Source: an uncultured Erythrobacter sp. (GTDB lineage: Bacteria; Pseudomonadota; Alphaproteobacteria; Sphingomonadales; Sphingomonadaceae). From it: a DNA stretch of 64,000 nucleotides. Location: contig CAJXJR010000003.1 in assembly GCA_913055155.1 (NCBI GenBank), positions 186,001-250,000 on the forward strand, in the 5' to 3' direction. Below the pieces are notes generated by a model. The model saw only the letters and a list, made by a program, of their open reading frames with translations, had not been told where the DNA came from and did not search any database. A program made the translations under genes and the position numbers. Positions 1 to 8,899 of this stretch are shown piece after piece. Position 1 is the first letter of the stretch. The number at the start of each line of letters is the position of its first letter.

Positions 1-1430
1 TCGTCGAACCGCTGCGCTTCGCCAAGGGCATCCTGGCTGTTGCGCTCGGCAAGGTAGCTGGCCAGCTGGCGCCCGACCACGCGGAGCAGGTCGAAGTCCT
101 CCCAGTCCAGCCGCCGCGCCACTGTGGGCCGGGCCAGCACCACGACGCCCACCAGCCGCTCGTAATGCAGCAGCGGCACCAGCGCCCAGGATCGTTCGTC
201 CTCCACCAGCCACTCCGGCGTGGCGACTGCGGGCACCTGCTCGGCATCGCCGGCGCGAAGGTCATCGAGGTCGACGATGAACTGGTTTTCGGCCAGGAAC
301 CTTGCCCCCAGCGCATCGATCGCTTCGGCGGGCACGTCGATACCCGGCCATTGCCAGCGCGCCTCCAGCGCAAGGCCACCCTCTTCGCGCGGAGTCAGCA
401 GCAGGCCTGCCGGGCTGTCGGTAATGTCTGCCACCGCCTGCACCGCGCGTTCCGGCAGCGGCGGCGCCTGCGGCCCGGCTCGACCGATGGTATCGGTAAA
501 ACGCAGCCATTCGGCGCGGTAGTCATAGCGGTGCTGGAACAGGTTCTTCGACAGCGTCACGCGCAGCCAGCCGCGCAGCTTTTTCGATGGCAGCACCGTC
601 AGCGCAACCACGCTGGCAAGCAGCACGAACCCGGTCTGCAACATGCGCCCGTAGTCGCTGCCAAGGTAAGCAAGGCCCTGTGCCACCACCACCATCACCA
701 CCAGGTAGGCGCCGATCAGCAGCAGCGAGAACGACTGGAATGTGAAGCTGCGCGAAGGGCTGAAACGCAATTCGCTTTCGTTGCGCACCAGGCCCATGGC
801 CAGCAGCACCACTGCCACCGCCAGCGCCACGCTGCGCAGGTGGATCAGCAGTTCGGGCATGGCATCGCCCAGATAGGCGACGGTGTAGAGGTTCAGGTCA
901 TACAGCCACAGCACCGCCAAGGCCGTGGCCGGCCACCGCAGGCCCTGCCGCGCCTGTGCTGCGGCGCCTGCGTAGAGGTTGTGCACCAGCACCAGCGCGC
1001 CGATGCAGAACAGCAGGCGGAAGGTGATGGCAAAGCGCAGCACCAGCAGTTCCGCCTCTGCCGATCCGCCATAGCGCAGAAGCACTGCAATGAAGGCGAA
1101 CTGCAGCAGTTCGACAAAGCCAAGCGCGAAGACCACCGGGCGAATGGGCCGCATCGACTTGTCGCGATCGTCGTGCCCGAACAGGCGGTATAGCATCCAC
1201 AGCCATGCGAGGTTACTGGCGATCGAGAAGATGCCGGTAGCGACATTTTCCGCCCCAAGGCCGATGATGGAAAAGGCCCATAGCGCCGAAACGAACAGCG
1301 CCGCAGCCGCGGCATTGACTGCCGGGCCCTGCGCGCGCTGGCTGGTCGCCAGCCACAGGGCCAGTGCCACCGCGCCGCAAGCGGTTACCAGGAATGCCAG
1401 GTAACTGGCGATATCCCAGAACGTGGTCAT
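1..1430 (-). CDS. prsK: XrtA/PEP-CTERM system histidine kinase PrsK, N-terminal part (cut by window edge)
   Basis: Membrane sensor kinase of the exosortase (XrtA/PEP-CTERM) system. About 476 N-terminal codons are present; the HATPase core lies beyond the left edge. The reverse strand reads [11 protein letters not shown] from ATG at 1430, then roughly eight hydrophobic helices over about 270 residues. The PrsK-typical linker FQHRYDYRAEWLRF follows near residue 295, then a GAF-like sensory domain. The ORF track misses it because it runs off the window. The start overlaps the TAA stop of the upstream sugar transferase by one base (TAATG), which implies translational coupling. In known XrtA loci PrsK pairs with the NtrC-type regulator PrsR; that gene is not in view. 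Confidence 0.85.
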   Translation of the reverse strand, partial: MTTFWDIASYLAFLVTACGAVALALWLATSQRAQGPAVNAAAAALFVSALWAFSIIGLGAENVATGIFSIASNLAWLWMLYRLFGHDDRDKSMRPIRPVVFALGFVELLQFAFIAVLLRYGGSAEAELLVLRFAITFRLLFCIGALVLVHNLYAGAAAQARQGLRWPATALAVLWLYDLNLYTVAYLGDAMPELLIHLRSVALAVAVVLLAMGLVRNESELRFSPSRSFTFQSFSLLLIGAYLVVMVVVAQGLAYLGSDYGRMLQTGFVLLASVVALTVLPSKKLRGWLRVTLSKNLFQHRYDYRAEWLRFTDTIGRAGPQAPPLPERAVQAVADITDSPAGLLLTPREEGGLALEARWQWPGIDVPAEAIDALGARFLAENQFIVDLDDLRAGDAEQVPAVATPEWLVEDERSWALVPLLHYERLVGVVVLARPTVARRLDWEDFDLLRVVGRQLASYLAERNSQDALGEAQRFD

Positions 1431-2815
1431 TACCGCGCCCCTTCCGGCCACAGCACCACGCGTAGCGTCTGCAGCATGATCAGCAGGTCAAGGAAGGGCG
1501 TGTAGTTCTTGGCGTAGTAGAGATTGTATTCCAGCTTGTGGCGGGAATCCTCGATGCTGGCGCCATAGGGATAGTTGATCTGCGCCCAGCCGGTGATGCC
1601 CGGCTTCACCATGTGTCGTTCGGCGTAGAAGGGCAGCTTGTCCTCCAGGTCGTCGACAAAGGTGGGCACTTCGGGGCGCGGGCCGACGAAGCTCATGTGA
1701 CCGCACAGCACGGTCCACACCTGCGGCAATTCGTCGATCCGCACCTTGCGGATGAAGGCGCCGACGCGAGTGATGCGCGGATCGTTCTTTTCCGCCCACT
1801 TGGCCCCGTCCTTCTCCGCATCGGTGCACATGCTACGCAGCTTGATGAGTTCGAAGGTCTGGCCGTAGAGGCCCACGCGCTTCTGGCGGAAGAAGGCCGG
1901 CCCCCTGCTTTCCAGTTTCACGATCACGGCAAACAACGCAATCACCGGGAAGGTGAGCAGCAACAGCAGGCCGCTGGCGACTATGTCGAAAACCCGCTTG
2001 GCGAACGAAGAGATCGCGCGGCCCGAGGAGAACCCGTCGGAAAAGATCAGCCAGCTGGGGTTGAGCGTGTCGAGATCGACACGGCCGGTTTCACGCTCCA
2101 TGAAGCTGGAGAACTCGTTGACGTGAACCCCTGCCGTCTTCACCCGCAGTAGGTCTTTCAAAGGCAGCGAGTTGCGCCGTTCTTCCAGCGCCAGCACCAC
2201 TTCGGTAGCGCCCAGCCCGGTCACGTGGCCGGAAAGGTCGGCAATGGCAGAGCGTTGCACCGCACCCGGCACCAGGTCGGCCGATTCCGTCATGCTGACA
2301 AAGCCGACGATGGTGAAGCCGCTGCCTTCCTTTTCCGAAAGGTCCTTCAGCCGCTGCGCCCGCGCGCCGGCGCCCAGCACCAGGATACGGCGACGAAAGG
2401 CCGAGGTGCCCAGCAGCCCGCCCACGAGCATGCGGTTTAGCACCAGCAGTACGGCTGCCAGCGCCATCGCGTAGAGCAGGATGGAGCGCCAGTAGGTGTG
2501 CCCCGGCAGCAGGAAGTCGAGGAGCGCAAGCGCCAGGATCGTCAGGCTGATCGCCACAAGCAGTCGGGCGCAGGCAAAGCGGAGCGAACGCAGCGCTTCG
2601 GATCCGTAGACGCCCACCGCGATCATAGCTGCCAGCGTGGTGACGGCATAGCCGACCAGCGGGCCAAGCCGCGAGGCCATGTCGCCTGCCTCAGCATCGA
2701 TCTGGCTGACGCGCAGGTTCCAGGCCAGGTCGGCCGCGATGAACAGCAACACGAAATCCAGCGCACCCAGCAACAGCACCGCGTGGGGAATGTAGTGTTT
2801 GAAGAGACGGACCAT
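1430..2815 (-). CDS. TIGR03013-family XrtA/PEP-CTERM system sugar transferase
   Basis: Polyprenyl-phosphate sugar transferase that probably starts the exopolysaccharide repeat unit of the XrtA locus; inner membrane. The 461-residue protein has about five N-terminal membrane segments, a middle nucleotide-binding-like domain ([16 protein letters not shown] near residue 140), and a C-terminal bacterial sugar transferase domain. That domain begins with a membrane hairpin ([15 protein letters not shown]) and carries the family motifs [19 protein letters not shown] and KPGITGWAQ. The start ATG gives [10 protein letters not shown]. It is co-transcribed with prsK, which begins on its stop codon. It is the first gene of the leftward cluster; a palindromic site lies upstream. 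Confidence 0.9.
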   Translation of the reverse strand: MVRLFKHYIPHAVLLLGALDFVLLFIAADLAWNLRVSQIDAEAGDMASRLGPLVGYAVTTLAAMIAVGVYGSEALRSLRFACARLLVAISLTILALALLDFLLPGHTYWRSILLYAMALAAVLLVLNRMLVGGLLGTSAFRRRILVLGAGARAQRLKDLSEKEGSGFTIVGFVSMTESADLVPGAVQRSAIADLSGHVTGLGATEVVLALEERRNSLPLKDLLRVKTAGVHVNEFSSFMERETGRVDLDTLNPSWLIFSDGFSSGRAISSFAKRVFDIVASGLLLLLTFPVIALFAVIVKLESRGPAFFRQKRVGLYGQTFELIKLRSMCTDAEKDGAKWAEKNDPRITRVGAFIRKVRIDELPQVWTVLCGHMSFVGPRPEVPTFVDDLEDKLPFYAERHMVKPGITGWAQINYPYGASIEDSRHKLEYNLYYAKNYTPFLDLLIMLQTLRVVLWPEGAR

Positions 2816-2871
2816 TGCGCCAACCGTTCAACGCCGGAGGGATTTCCGGCTATGGCCTCGGTTAACGGCGA

Positions 2872-2899
2872 GGTGTGAAATGTCGGTAAACTTTACACC
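2872..2899. promoter_or_regulatory. Palindromic site upstream of the XrtA sugar transferase
   Basis: Nested symmetry: the tight palindrome GTAAA-C-TTTAC (2886-2896) lies inside a wider imperfect repeat GGTGTGAAA / TTTACACC. It sits about 60-85 bp upstream of the transferase start and about 160 bp from the divergent small gene. No regulator is identified; a role as operator is inference from position and symmetry only. Confidence 0.35.
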
Positions 2900-3058
2900 C
2901 GAAAGCCACAGCAAGGCGCTGAAACAAGGATTCCTGCGCGATTGCGCGGTACTGCCAAAGTGGTGCAGACCCTCGCAAAACCTCTAGAATCACGGATAAC
3001 CGCGAATTAACCACGTCCCGGTCGGAGCGATTAACGGATCTGCGGTAAGGCGCGCAGC

Positions 3059-3568
3059 ATGGCGAAGCTTTCCAAGCCCCCTGTACCGGTCAAGATGTAC
3101 AAGCACTTCGCTGCCGTCACGATCGTGATGACGGCGGCAATTGCCATGTTCGCCGATGAGGACCAGCGCGCCGTGGCCGAGGCCAGGGAGCCACGCATGG
3201 TGGCGCAGACGGAGCGCTCGAATACCACACCCGCTTTTGGTGAAGCCCGGCTGGTGCGGGCCGAAGCAGAGGTGCAGGGATCGTTCGGCAGCGAAGGCGA
3301 CGATGGCTTTGGCCAGCCGATGCTGGAAACGGGCGGGGATAACCGTTCGTCCATCGCCCGCCGCGCAGTCAGTAACAGCCGACAGGCGCTGCCCAACATG
3401 ACGCCGGAAGAAGTGGCCGCGCTTAGCCAGGAAGAATACGAACGCCTGCTTGAACTGTATGCCGCCGCCGGTGTGATCGAGGACATCGACCGCAGCGCAC
3501 AGATGAGCGAAGTGGAAGCCGCGTCTGCCCGCCGCTCGGGCCACTTTGGCGCGGGTAGCGACAGCTGA
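3059..3568 (+). CDS. Hypothetical membrane-anchored protein
   Basis: 169 residues of unknown function. A short basic N-terminus (MAKLSKPPVPVKMYKHF) is followed by one hydrophobic segment (about residues 18-31, AAVTIVMTAAIAMF), giving a likely single-pass anchor with an acidic exported region. The C-terminal part is a predicted helix (MTPEEVAALSQEEYERLLELYAA). I prefer this strand over the antisense ORF 2990-3544 because of the coherent anchor, the acidic helical C-terminus and codon use like neighbouring genes. It is divergent from the XrtA sugar transferase and ends 19 bp before the convergent permease. No domain recognised. Confidence 0.6.
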   Translation: MAKLSKPPVPVKMYKHFAAVTIVMTAAIAMFADEDQRAVAEAREPRMVAQTERSNTTPAFGEARLVRAEAEVQGSFGSEGDDGFGQPMLETGGDNRSSIARRAVSNSRQALPNMTPEEVAALSQEEYERLLELYAAAGVIEDIDRSAQMSEVEAASARRSGHFGAGSDS

Positions 3569-3586
3569 GCTGCCTCCCTTCGCCGG

Positions 3587-5437
3587 CTACATTCCGTAAG
3601 TCACCACCAGCAGGAAACTGAGTGTGGTCACCATTATCAGCACCAGCGGCACGCCGGTGCGCAGGTAGTCTGCGAAGGAGTAGTTCCCCTCCGCCATGAT
3701 GAGCATGTTGGTCTGGTAGGCGATAGGCGTGGCATAACACAGGTTACAGCCGAACAGCACGGCCAGGATCAGCGGTTCCTGCGGCAGGCCCAGCTGGCTG
3801 GCGATGTTGAACGCAATCGGCGTGCCCACCGTGGCCGCCGTCGCGTTGGAGGCAAAGTTGGTCAGCAGCGTGACGAACAGCATGATCGCGGCCAGCACGC
3901 CTGCCGCAGGCAGGTATTGCAGGCCCATCGCCAGCAATTCGCCCAGCCAGGCCGCGGCCCCGCTATCGAGGATGATGCGCCCGATGGCGATGGAGGCGGC
4001 GACCAGCACGATTACCTTTCCGGAAAGCGCCCTGCCCACCCGGTCGAACTTCACGCAGCCGGTCACGAACATCAGGATCGCGCCTGCCAGCGCCGAGATC
4101 GCGATCGGCATCTTTAGCAGGTAGAACCCTTCGCTGCCGAACCACGGAATGCCGACCGAGGCCAGCGCCACCGCGCCGAACATGATAAGGGCGGCAATCG
4201 TCGCTTTGGACCGGCGCGGCACGTCCTTGCCGCCTTCCAGCTGCAACAGGCTGTCACCCGATGCAAAGGCTTGCAGGCCGTCGGGCAACCCGGTCACCAG
4301 CAGCACGTCACCTTCGGCAAAGCGGATATCGCTGCTGCCCGGTTCTGACGCACCGATCGGTCGCTGCGGCCGGTGGATGCCAAGCACGGCAACGCCGTAG
4401 TGATCGGCAATGCCGGATCCGGGCAAGGTACGGCCAAGGATGCGGCTGTCCGCCGTCACCACCATTTCCACCACCTGGATATCCTCGCCGATCGCGCGCG
4501 AACGGCGGGCGATGCGGTCGATCACCCAGCTTGGCGCGACTTCGCTGCGGAACACCCGCATAACTTCTTCCAGGCCCTGGTGCGTGCCCGAAATCAGCAG
4601 GCGCTGGCCCACTTCGAAGGCGCCGACAGGACGTTCCTCGAACCGGAACTCGTCAGGCAGACGCTCGACGATCTCGTCGAAATGCTTGCCTGCCAGGTCG
4701 CTGTTGGGAGTGACACGAAGACGGGCGTAGAACCGGCGTTCCTGCTTTTCGTCGTCAGTTGAATTATCGGGCAGCAGCCGCGGCATTACCAGCCACAGGT
4801 AGGGAAAGGCTACCAGGGCGGCCATCAGCACGATCGGCGTATAGTGGAACACCGACATCTGCGGCATGCCGAGGTCGCGCGCGATGCCGACAACCAGCAG
4901 GTTGGTGGAGGTGCCGATGGTGGTCGCCATGCCGCCGATCAGGACGGCGGCGTTGAGCGGGATCAGCGTCTTCGAAGCCGGCATCGCCCCGCGCTGCGCC
5001 AGGGCCACGAAGATCGGCAGCAGCAGCACCAGCACGGGCGTATCGTTGACGATCATCGACAGCACCAGCGCCAGCAGCAGCGAAACCAGCAAGCCGAGTT
5101 GCAGGTTGATCTTCCACACCCGCTCCAGCGCGCGCGCGGCAGGCTCCAGCGCGCCGGTAACCACCAGTCCGCGGCCCATGATCATCAGAGCGCAGATGGT
5201 AATCAGCGCGTAGTGGCCAAACCCGCCGAAGGCCAGCACCAACCCGTCGGTCGGCTGAGTATGCGGCAGCGGATAGAAATACAGGAACACCGCGATGATC
5301 GCGATGGTCAGCAGCGAGATGATCTCGGTCGACACGCGCCCACGGGCAAAGGCGATGAACACGCCCAGCGTCAGCACCATTGCGGCGATGGCATGGAAGG
5401 AGGGGACTTCGATCACGGTCGAGGTGACAAATCCCAA
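3587..5437 (-). CDS. SLC13-family permease with two TrkA-C domains
   Basis: Inner-membrane transporter of the divalent anion:Na+ symporter (DASS/SLC13, CitMHS-like) superfamily; the substrate (sulfate, dicarboxylate or other) cannot be told from sequence. 616 residues: about five membrane helices, then two cytosolic RCK_C/TrkA-C domains (about residues 235-400; FYARLRVTPNSDLAGKHFDE and a second copy from VVEMVVTADSRILGRTLP), then about six more helices. The SNT motif near residue 180 (GTSTNLLVVG) and a second copy (NFASNATAATVGTP) are the expected paired Na+/substrate signatures. Monocistronic; converges on the small gene 3059-3568. Confidence 0.88.
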   Translation of the reverse strand: MGFVTSTVIEVPSFHAIAAMVLTLGVFIAFARGRVSTEIISLLTIAIIAVFLYFYPLPHTQPTDGLVLAFGGFGHYALITICALMIMGRGLVVTGALEPAARALERVWKINLQLGLLVSLLLALVLSMIVNDTPVLVLLLPIFVALAQRGAMPASKTLIPLNAAVLIGGMATTIGTSTNLLVVGIARDLGMPQMSVFHYTPIVLMAALVAFPYLWLVMPRLLPDNSTDDEKQERRFYARLRVTPNSDLAGKHFDEIVERLPDEFRFEERPVGAFEVGQRLLISGTHQGLEEVMRVFRSEVAPSWVIDRIARRSRAIGEDIQVVEMVVTADSRILGRTLPGSGIADHYGVAVLGIHRPQRPIGASEPGSSDIRFAEGDVLLVTGLPDGLQAFASGDSLLQLEGGKDVPRRSKATIAALIMFGAVALASVGIPWFGSEGFYLLKMPIAISALAGAILMFVTGCVKFDRVGRALSGKVIVLVAASIAIGRIILDSGAAAWLGELLAMGLQYLPAAGVLAAIMLFVTLLTNFASNATAATVGTPIAFNIASQLGLPQEPLILAVLFGCNLCYATPIAYQTNMLIMAEGNYSFADYLRTGVPLVLIMVTTLSFLLVVTYGM

Positions 5438-5502
5438 AGGCTTGCGGCAAGATCAAGCGAATTTCGCCTTTTTCGCCTGACATCTAAACTTGCTTGCCTG
5501 CC

Positions 5503-5587
5503 TGGTACCTCCGGCCGGACTCGAACCGGCACTTCCGAAGAAACTCGATTTTGAGTCGAGCGCGTCTACCAATTCCGCCACGGAGGC
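5503..5587 (-). tRNA. tRNA-Leu (anticodon CAA)
   Basis: The reverse strand reads GCCTCCGTGGCGGAATTGGT and folds as a class II tRNA. The 7-bp acceptor stem GCCTCCG/CGGAGGT has one G-U pair at position 1-72; the anticodon stem-loop is CTCGA-CTCAAAA-TCGAG with anticodon CAA. There is a long variable arm, the T-loop GGTTCGAGTCC and an encoded CCA. A weak TTGCCG-N17-TAAGCG pair spans the end of suhB just upstream and could be its promoter. Confidence 0.97.
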
Positions 5588-5614
5588 CCCTTGGGCAGGA
5601 CAGCGCGCTTAGCG

Positions 5615-6433
5615 TTACTTGAGCGCGGCGGCAATCTGCTTGTGCAGGCGTGAGTGCATCTGGTCGTTGCCGGCGATCACCTGCTTGTCGCAAATCGGCT
5701 GCGAACGACCGCGATAGTCGGAGACGAAGCCACCCGCTTCGCGCACCAGCAGGCAGCCCGCAGCGGTATCCCATGGCGACAGGTCGCTTTCCCAAAACCC
5801 GTCGTAGCGCCCGGCAGCAACCCAGGCGAGATCGAGCGCGGCAGAACCGAAGCGGCGAATGCCCGCCACTTTCGGGCCCACGGCACCGAAAATGCGCGCC
5901 CATTCGGCGAAGTCGCCATGGCCCTGGTACGGCGTCCCCGTGGCAATCAGCGCTTCGTCCAGGTGGCGGCGGCCGGATACGCGCAGGCGCCCGTCGTGCA
6001 GCCATGCGCCGCGCGTCTTTTCTGCCCAGAAGGTCTCGTCGGTAATCGGCTGGTAGATGACCGCGGCGGTCACATCGCCCCAGTCGTCGCTGCCCAGCTT
6101 GCGCTCCTGCACGGCGATGCTGATCGCGAAATGCGGAATGCCGTGAAGGAAGTTGCTGGTGCCATCGAGCGGATCGATGATGAAGCGCGGCTGCCCTTCC
6201 TCGCCCTCGATCTCGCCCGCTTCTTCCAGCAGGAAGCCCCAGCCCGGACGCGCGACCTTTAGCTCGTCCCACAGGATGCGTTCGGCTGCCTGGTCCGCCT
6301 TGGAAACGAAGTCGCTCGGGCCCTTGCGGCTGACCTGCAAGTGCTCGACTTCACCGAAATCGCGGCGCAACCGGCCACCCGCCTTGCGAGCAGCCTTTTC
6401 CATCACGCGGATAAGACCTGAAATTGCAGCCAT
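5615..6433 (-). CDS. suhB: Inositol monophosphatase family protein (SuhB-like)
   Basis: Mg2+-dependent phosphatase acting on inositol-1-phosphate or related sugar phosphates; cytosolic. 272 residues, normal for the family. Metal and catalytic motifs are present: IIDPLDGTSNFLHGIPHF near residue 85 (the DPxDGTxN signature) and PWDTAAGCLLVREAGG near residue 220 (WDxAAG signature). It starts 6 bp after efp ends on the same strand, so efp-suhB is probably an operon. The tRNA-Leu gene follows 27 bp after its stop. Confidence 0.93.
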   Translation of the reverse strand: MAAISGLIRVMEKAARKAGGRLRRDFGEVEHLQVSRKGPSDFVSKADQAAERILWDELKVARPGWGFLLEEAGEIEGEEGQPRFIIDPLDGTSNFLHGIPHFAISIAVQERKLGSDDWGDVTAAVIYQPITDETFWAEKTRGAWLHDGRLRVSGRRHLDEALIATGTPYQGHGDFAEWARIFGAVGPKVAGIRRFGSAALDLAWVAAGRYDGFWESDLSPWDTAAGCLLVREAGGFVSDYRGRSQPICDKQVIAGNDQMHSRLHKQIAAALK

Positions 6434-6439
6434 GTGCGT

Positions 6440-7003
6440 TTAGCCAGCCTTCCCGACGTAGGACTGTTCGTAGACATCCACGATGATGCGCGTGCCGCTT
6501 TCGATGTGCGGCGGCACCATGATGCGCACGCCATTGTCGAGCACCGCGGGCTTGTAGCTGGAAGAGGCAGTCTGCCCCTTCACCACGGCATCGGCCTCGA
6601 CGATCTCGGCTTCCACCTGCTGCGGCAGCTGCACGCTGATGGGCTTTTCCTCCCACAGCTCAAGCGAGACCTGCATGCCGTCCTGCAGGAATGGGCGTGC
6701 ATCACCCAGGAGGTCGCTCGGCAGGTTGATCTGTTCGTAGGTGTCGGTGTCCATGAATACCAGCATGTCGCCATCTTCATACAGGAACTGGTAGTCCTTG
6801 GTATCGAGGCGCACCTTCTCCACCGTGTCGGCGCTGCGGAAGCGGACGTTGGTCTTGCGGCCGTCGATCAGGTTCTTCATCTCGACCTGCATGTAGGCCC
6901 CGCCCTTGCCCGGCTGGGTGTGCTGGATCTTGGCGACTTTCCAGATGCCGCCTTCATATTCGATGATGTTGCCGGGACGGATGTCCACGCCGCTGATTTT
7001 CAT
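6440..7003 (-). CDS. efp: Elongation factor P
   Basis: Translation factor that relieves ribosome stalling at polyproline; cytosolic, binds between P and E sites. 187 residues with KOW-like domain I and two OB domains. The loop carries [10 protein letters not shown], so the tip residue is Lys33 (E. coli Lys34 equivalent), the lysine-type EF-P. C-terminal signature [18 protein letters not shown] is intact. A plausible promoter (7040-7068) lies about 40 bp upstream. First gene of a likely efp-suhB operon. No EpmA or EpmB gene is visible in the window. Confidence 0.97.
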   Translation of the reverse strand: MKISGVDIRPGNIIEYEGGIWKVAKIQHTQPGKGGAYMQVEMKNLIDGRKTNVRFRSADTVEKVRLDTKDYQFLYEDGDMLVFMDTDTYEQINLPSDLLGDARPFLQDGMQVSLELWEEKPISVQLPQQVEAEIVEADAVVKGQTASSSYKPAVLDNGVRIMVPPHIESGTRIIVDVYEQSYVGKAG

Positions 7004-7039
7004 TGCTACTCGCCTCGAGTGTTTTCGGGATTGCGCCGC

Positions 7040-7068
7040 GCCCTACCCGCAAGCGCGCGCGGCGGCAA
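7040..7068 (-). promoter_or_regulatory. Predicted sigma-70 promoter of efp
   Basis: On the minus strand TTGCCG-N17-TAGGGC, counted by hand, ends 37 bp upstream of the efp ATG. The spacer is ideal; the -10 is a weak match, so this is a candidate only. Confidence 0.4.
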
Positions 7069-7133
7069 GCCAAGAGGATATGCCGGGTCGATGTTCATGA
7101 CGCGCTAAGCGGCAGCTGCTATGGGCACAGGCC

Positions 7134-7499
7134 ATGAACCGCATCACGATTTCCCTCGCGCTCGCCGCATCCCTCCCGGTTGCAGCCGCCCTTGCCGCGC
7201 CCGCCCTTGCCCAGGGCCAGATCGGCACCATCGAACGCGGCGCCTACCTTTGCGAACTGCCGGGCGATGCCGCCGGTGCAGTGGGCATTCCCCAGCCGGA
7301 GGAAAGCTTCACCATCGAAAGCGCCTCGCGCTATTCCTCACCACAGGGCGATGGCACCTACCTGCGCCGTGGCAATCGCCTGACCATGACCAGCGGGCCG
7401 CGCAACGGCGACAGCTACGAAGTGGTAGGGCGCGGTTTCCTGCGCAAGATCGTGAACGGCGAAGTCAGCCGCCTGCGCTGCGTGCGGCAGGCGAGCTAG
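7134..7499 (+). CDS. Hypothetical secreted protein
   Basis: 121 residues with a clear Sec signal peptide (MNRITISLALAASLPVAAALAAPALAQ, cleavage after AQ near residue 27). The mature protein is small and beta-rich, with two cysteines (YLCELPGD and RLRCVRQ) placed to form one disulfide. It is divergent from efp and converges on the M23 peptidase with a 7-bp gap. Function unknown; the mature part resembles small periplasmic proteins of sphingomonads, but I cannot name a family. Confidence 0.7.
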   Translation: MNRITISLALAASLPVAAALAAPALAQGQIGTIERGAYLCELPGDAAGAVGIPQPEESFTIESASRYSSPQGDGTYLRRGNRLTMTSGPRNGDSYEVVGRGFLRKIVNGEVSRLRCVRQAS

Positions 7500-7506
7500 C
7501 GGCGGG

Positions 7507-8184
7507 TCAACCCCGCTCGCGCACCAGCAGCGGATAGGGATTGACCGACGTCGCCGGTTCCCACCACTCGGCGTTGGGCGTGGTGCGCATCACTTCGAAA
7601 TGCAGATGCGGTTCGTCGGGCTCGGCATTACCGGTCGTGCCGACAGTGCCCAGCCGTTGCCCGCGCCGCACCTGCTGGCCTTCGTTCAGCCCAGGCGCAT
7701 ATTCATCCAGGTGGGCATAGTAGTAGATCGTCCGGCGGTCTTCCGAGCGGATGAAGATGGTTTTGCCACCCGCATCGGAGCGGAACATGCGCTCCAGCGT
7801 GCCCGGCGCCGAGGCAACGACGCTGGTCCCTGCCTCCGCCGGGATATCCAGCGCCTCGTGCAGGCGCGTGCCGCCGCCGCGTTCGTCGCTGAAGGTGTCG
7901 ACCAGGTCGGTGGCAGACAGGCCCATCACGGGGATCACCAGCGTTGCCGTCTCTTCCGCTGGCGGGGTGGAGACATTGTCGCGGTTGCCGACCGGTTCGT
8001 CTTCGGCGGTTTCCGCCTCGGCAGAGGCTTCCGGTGCCGGGGCCCGGTTGGCGGCAATCTCGGCTTCGATCGCCTCGTTCTCCGCCCGGTCGAGCACGAA
8101 AGCGCCTGTGACGATCCAGCCCGCCGAAACAAGCGTGGCAGTGACTGCGGCGACTTGCACCTTCTCGACGAATGCGGATGCCAT
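7507..8184 (-). CDS. M23 family metallopeptidase (murein endopeptidase-like)
   Basis: Periplasmic Zn peptidase of the LytM/peptidase M23 fold, probably acting on peptidoglycan. I choose ATG at 8184 (MASAFVEKVQV), 225 residues, over the longer track start because it begins directly before the membrane anchor (VAAVTATLVSAGWIVTGAFVL). A Pro/Glu/Ala-rich linker follows, then the M23 domain with GGGTRLHEALDIPA (His and Asp metal ligands) and EPHLHFEVMRT (HxH motif). All zinc ligands look present, so it is likely active. It precedes thiE in the reverse direction without obvious linkage. Confidence 0.85.
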   Translation of the reverse strand: MASAFVEKVQVAAVTATLVSAGWIVTGAFVLDRAENEAIEAEIAANRAPAPEASAEAETAEDEPVGNRDNVSTPPAEETATLVIPVMGLSATDLVDTFSDERGGGTRLHEALDIPAEAGTSVVASAPGTLERMFRSDAGGKTIFIRSEDRRTIYYYAHLDEYAPGLNEGQQVRRGQRLGTVGTTGNAEPDEPHLHFEVMRTTPNAEWWEPATSVNPYPLLVRERG

Positions 8185-8231
8185 GGTCAGGGATGATACC
8201 GAAAGCCGGGAAGAGCGCAATCGCCCAAGGG

Positions 8232-8864
8232 TCAGCCAGCGTCGGTGATGGCCTTTGCAAAAGCCTGGATCGCTGCCACCTCGTCACCACCCCACACCGC
8301 GTGCGAAACGGCCAGGAAGTCAGCGCCGGCCTGCACCAGCGGGCCGCAGTTGGACGGGGTGATACCGCCTATGGCGACACAGGGAATCTCGAACAGCGAA
8401 CTCCACCACTGCAGGATCTCCGGTTCGGGCCGATGCTCGCTGGCCTTGGTCTCGCTGGGGAAGAAGGCACCGAAGGCAACATAATCCGCGCCTGCCTCGC
8501 CCGCTTCCATCGCCAGGTGGCGGCTGGCGTGGCAGGTAACGCCGATCTGCATCTCGCGTCCCAGCTCCTCGCGCGCCTCGCGCACGTCCCCATCGGACTG
8601 ACCAAGGTGTACGCCGTCCGCCTTCAGTCGCTTCACCAGCGGCACGCTGTCGTTGACGATAAAGCCCACGTCGCGCGCCGCGCAGACTTCCTGCAGCGGC
8701 GCAGCCAGCCGAGCGGCTTCATGCTGGTCCACGTCCTTAAGGCGGAACTGGAAGGCCGTGGCCAACCCCTCGCCCGCCGCCAGCGCGCGGTCCAGCCGGT
8801 CGGGAAAGTCGCCGCCGACATCGAGCGGCGAAATCAGGTACAGTTGGCAATCGGGTGCGTTCAT
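8232..8864 (-). CDS. thiE: Thiamine phosphate synthase
   Basis: Couples HMP-PP and thiazole phosphate to thiamine phosphate; cytosolic TIM barrel. 210 residues with NDSVPLVKRLKADGVHLGQ (substrate loop, HLGQ signature) and the phosphate-binding end IGGITPSN. There is no room for a TPP riboswitch: only 35 bp separate it from the divergent lipoprotein gene. It lies alone rather than with thiC or thiG, at the end of the carbon-metabolism run. Confidence 0.92.
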   Translation of the reverse strand: MNAPDCQLYLISPLDVGGDFPDRLDRALAAGEGLATAFQFRLKDVDQHEAARLAAPLQEVCAARDVGFIVNDSVPLVKRLKADGVHLGQSDGDVREAREELGREMQIGVTCHASRHLAMEAGEAGADYVAFGAFFPSETKASEHRPEPEILQWWSSLFEIPCVAIGGITPSNCGPLVQAGADFLAVSHAVWGGDEVAAIQAFAKAITDAG

Positions 8865-8899
8865 GCCAGCGCCATTAGCAAGGGGTTATCGACGCGCAA

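Noticed and set aside
2920-2990. Possible sigma-54 promoter for the XrtA sugar transferase
   Set aside because: Best candidates have GG-GC spacing of 9 or 11 instead of 10.
2990-3544. 184-residue minus-strand ORF
   Set aside because: Overlaps the better-supported plus-strand gene 3059-3568; low-complexity, no signal or domain.
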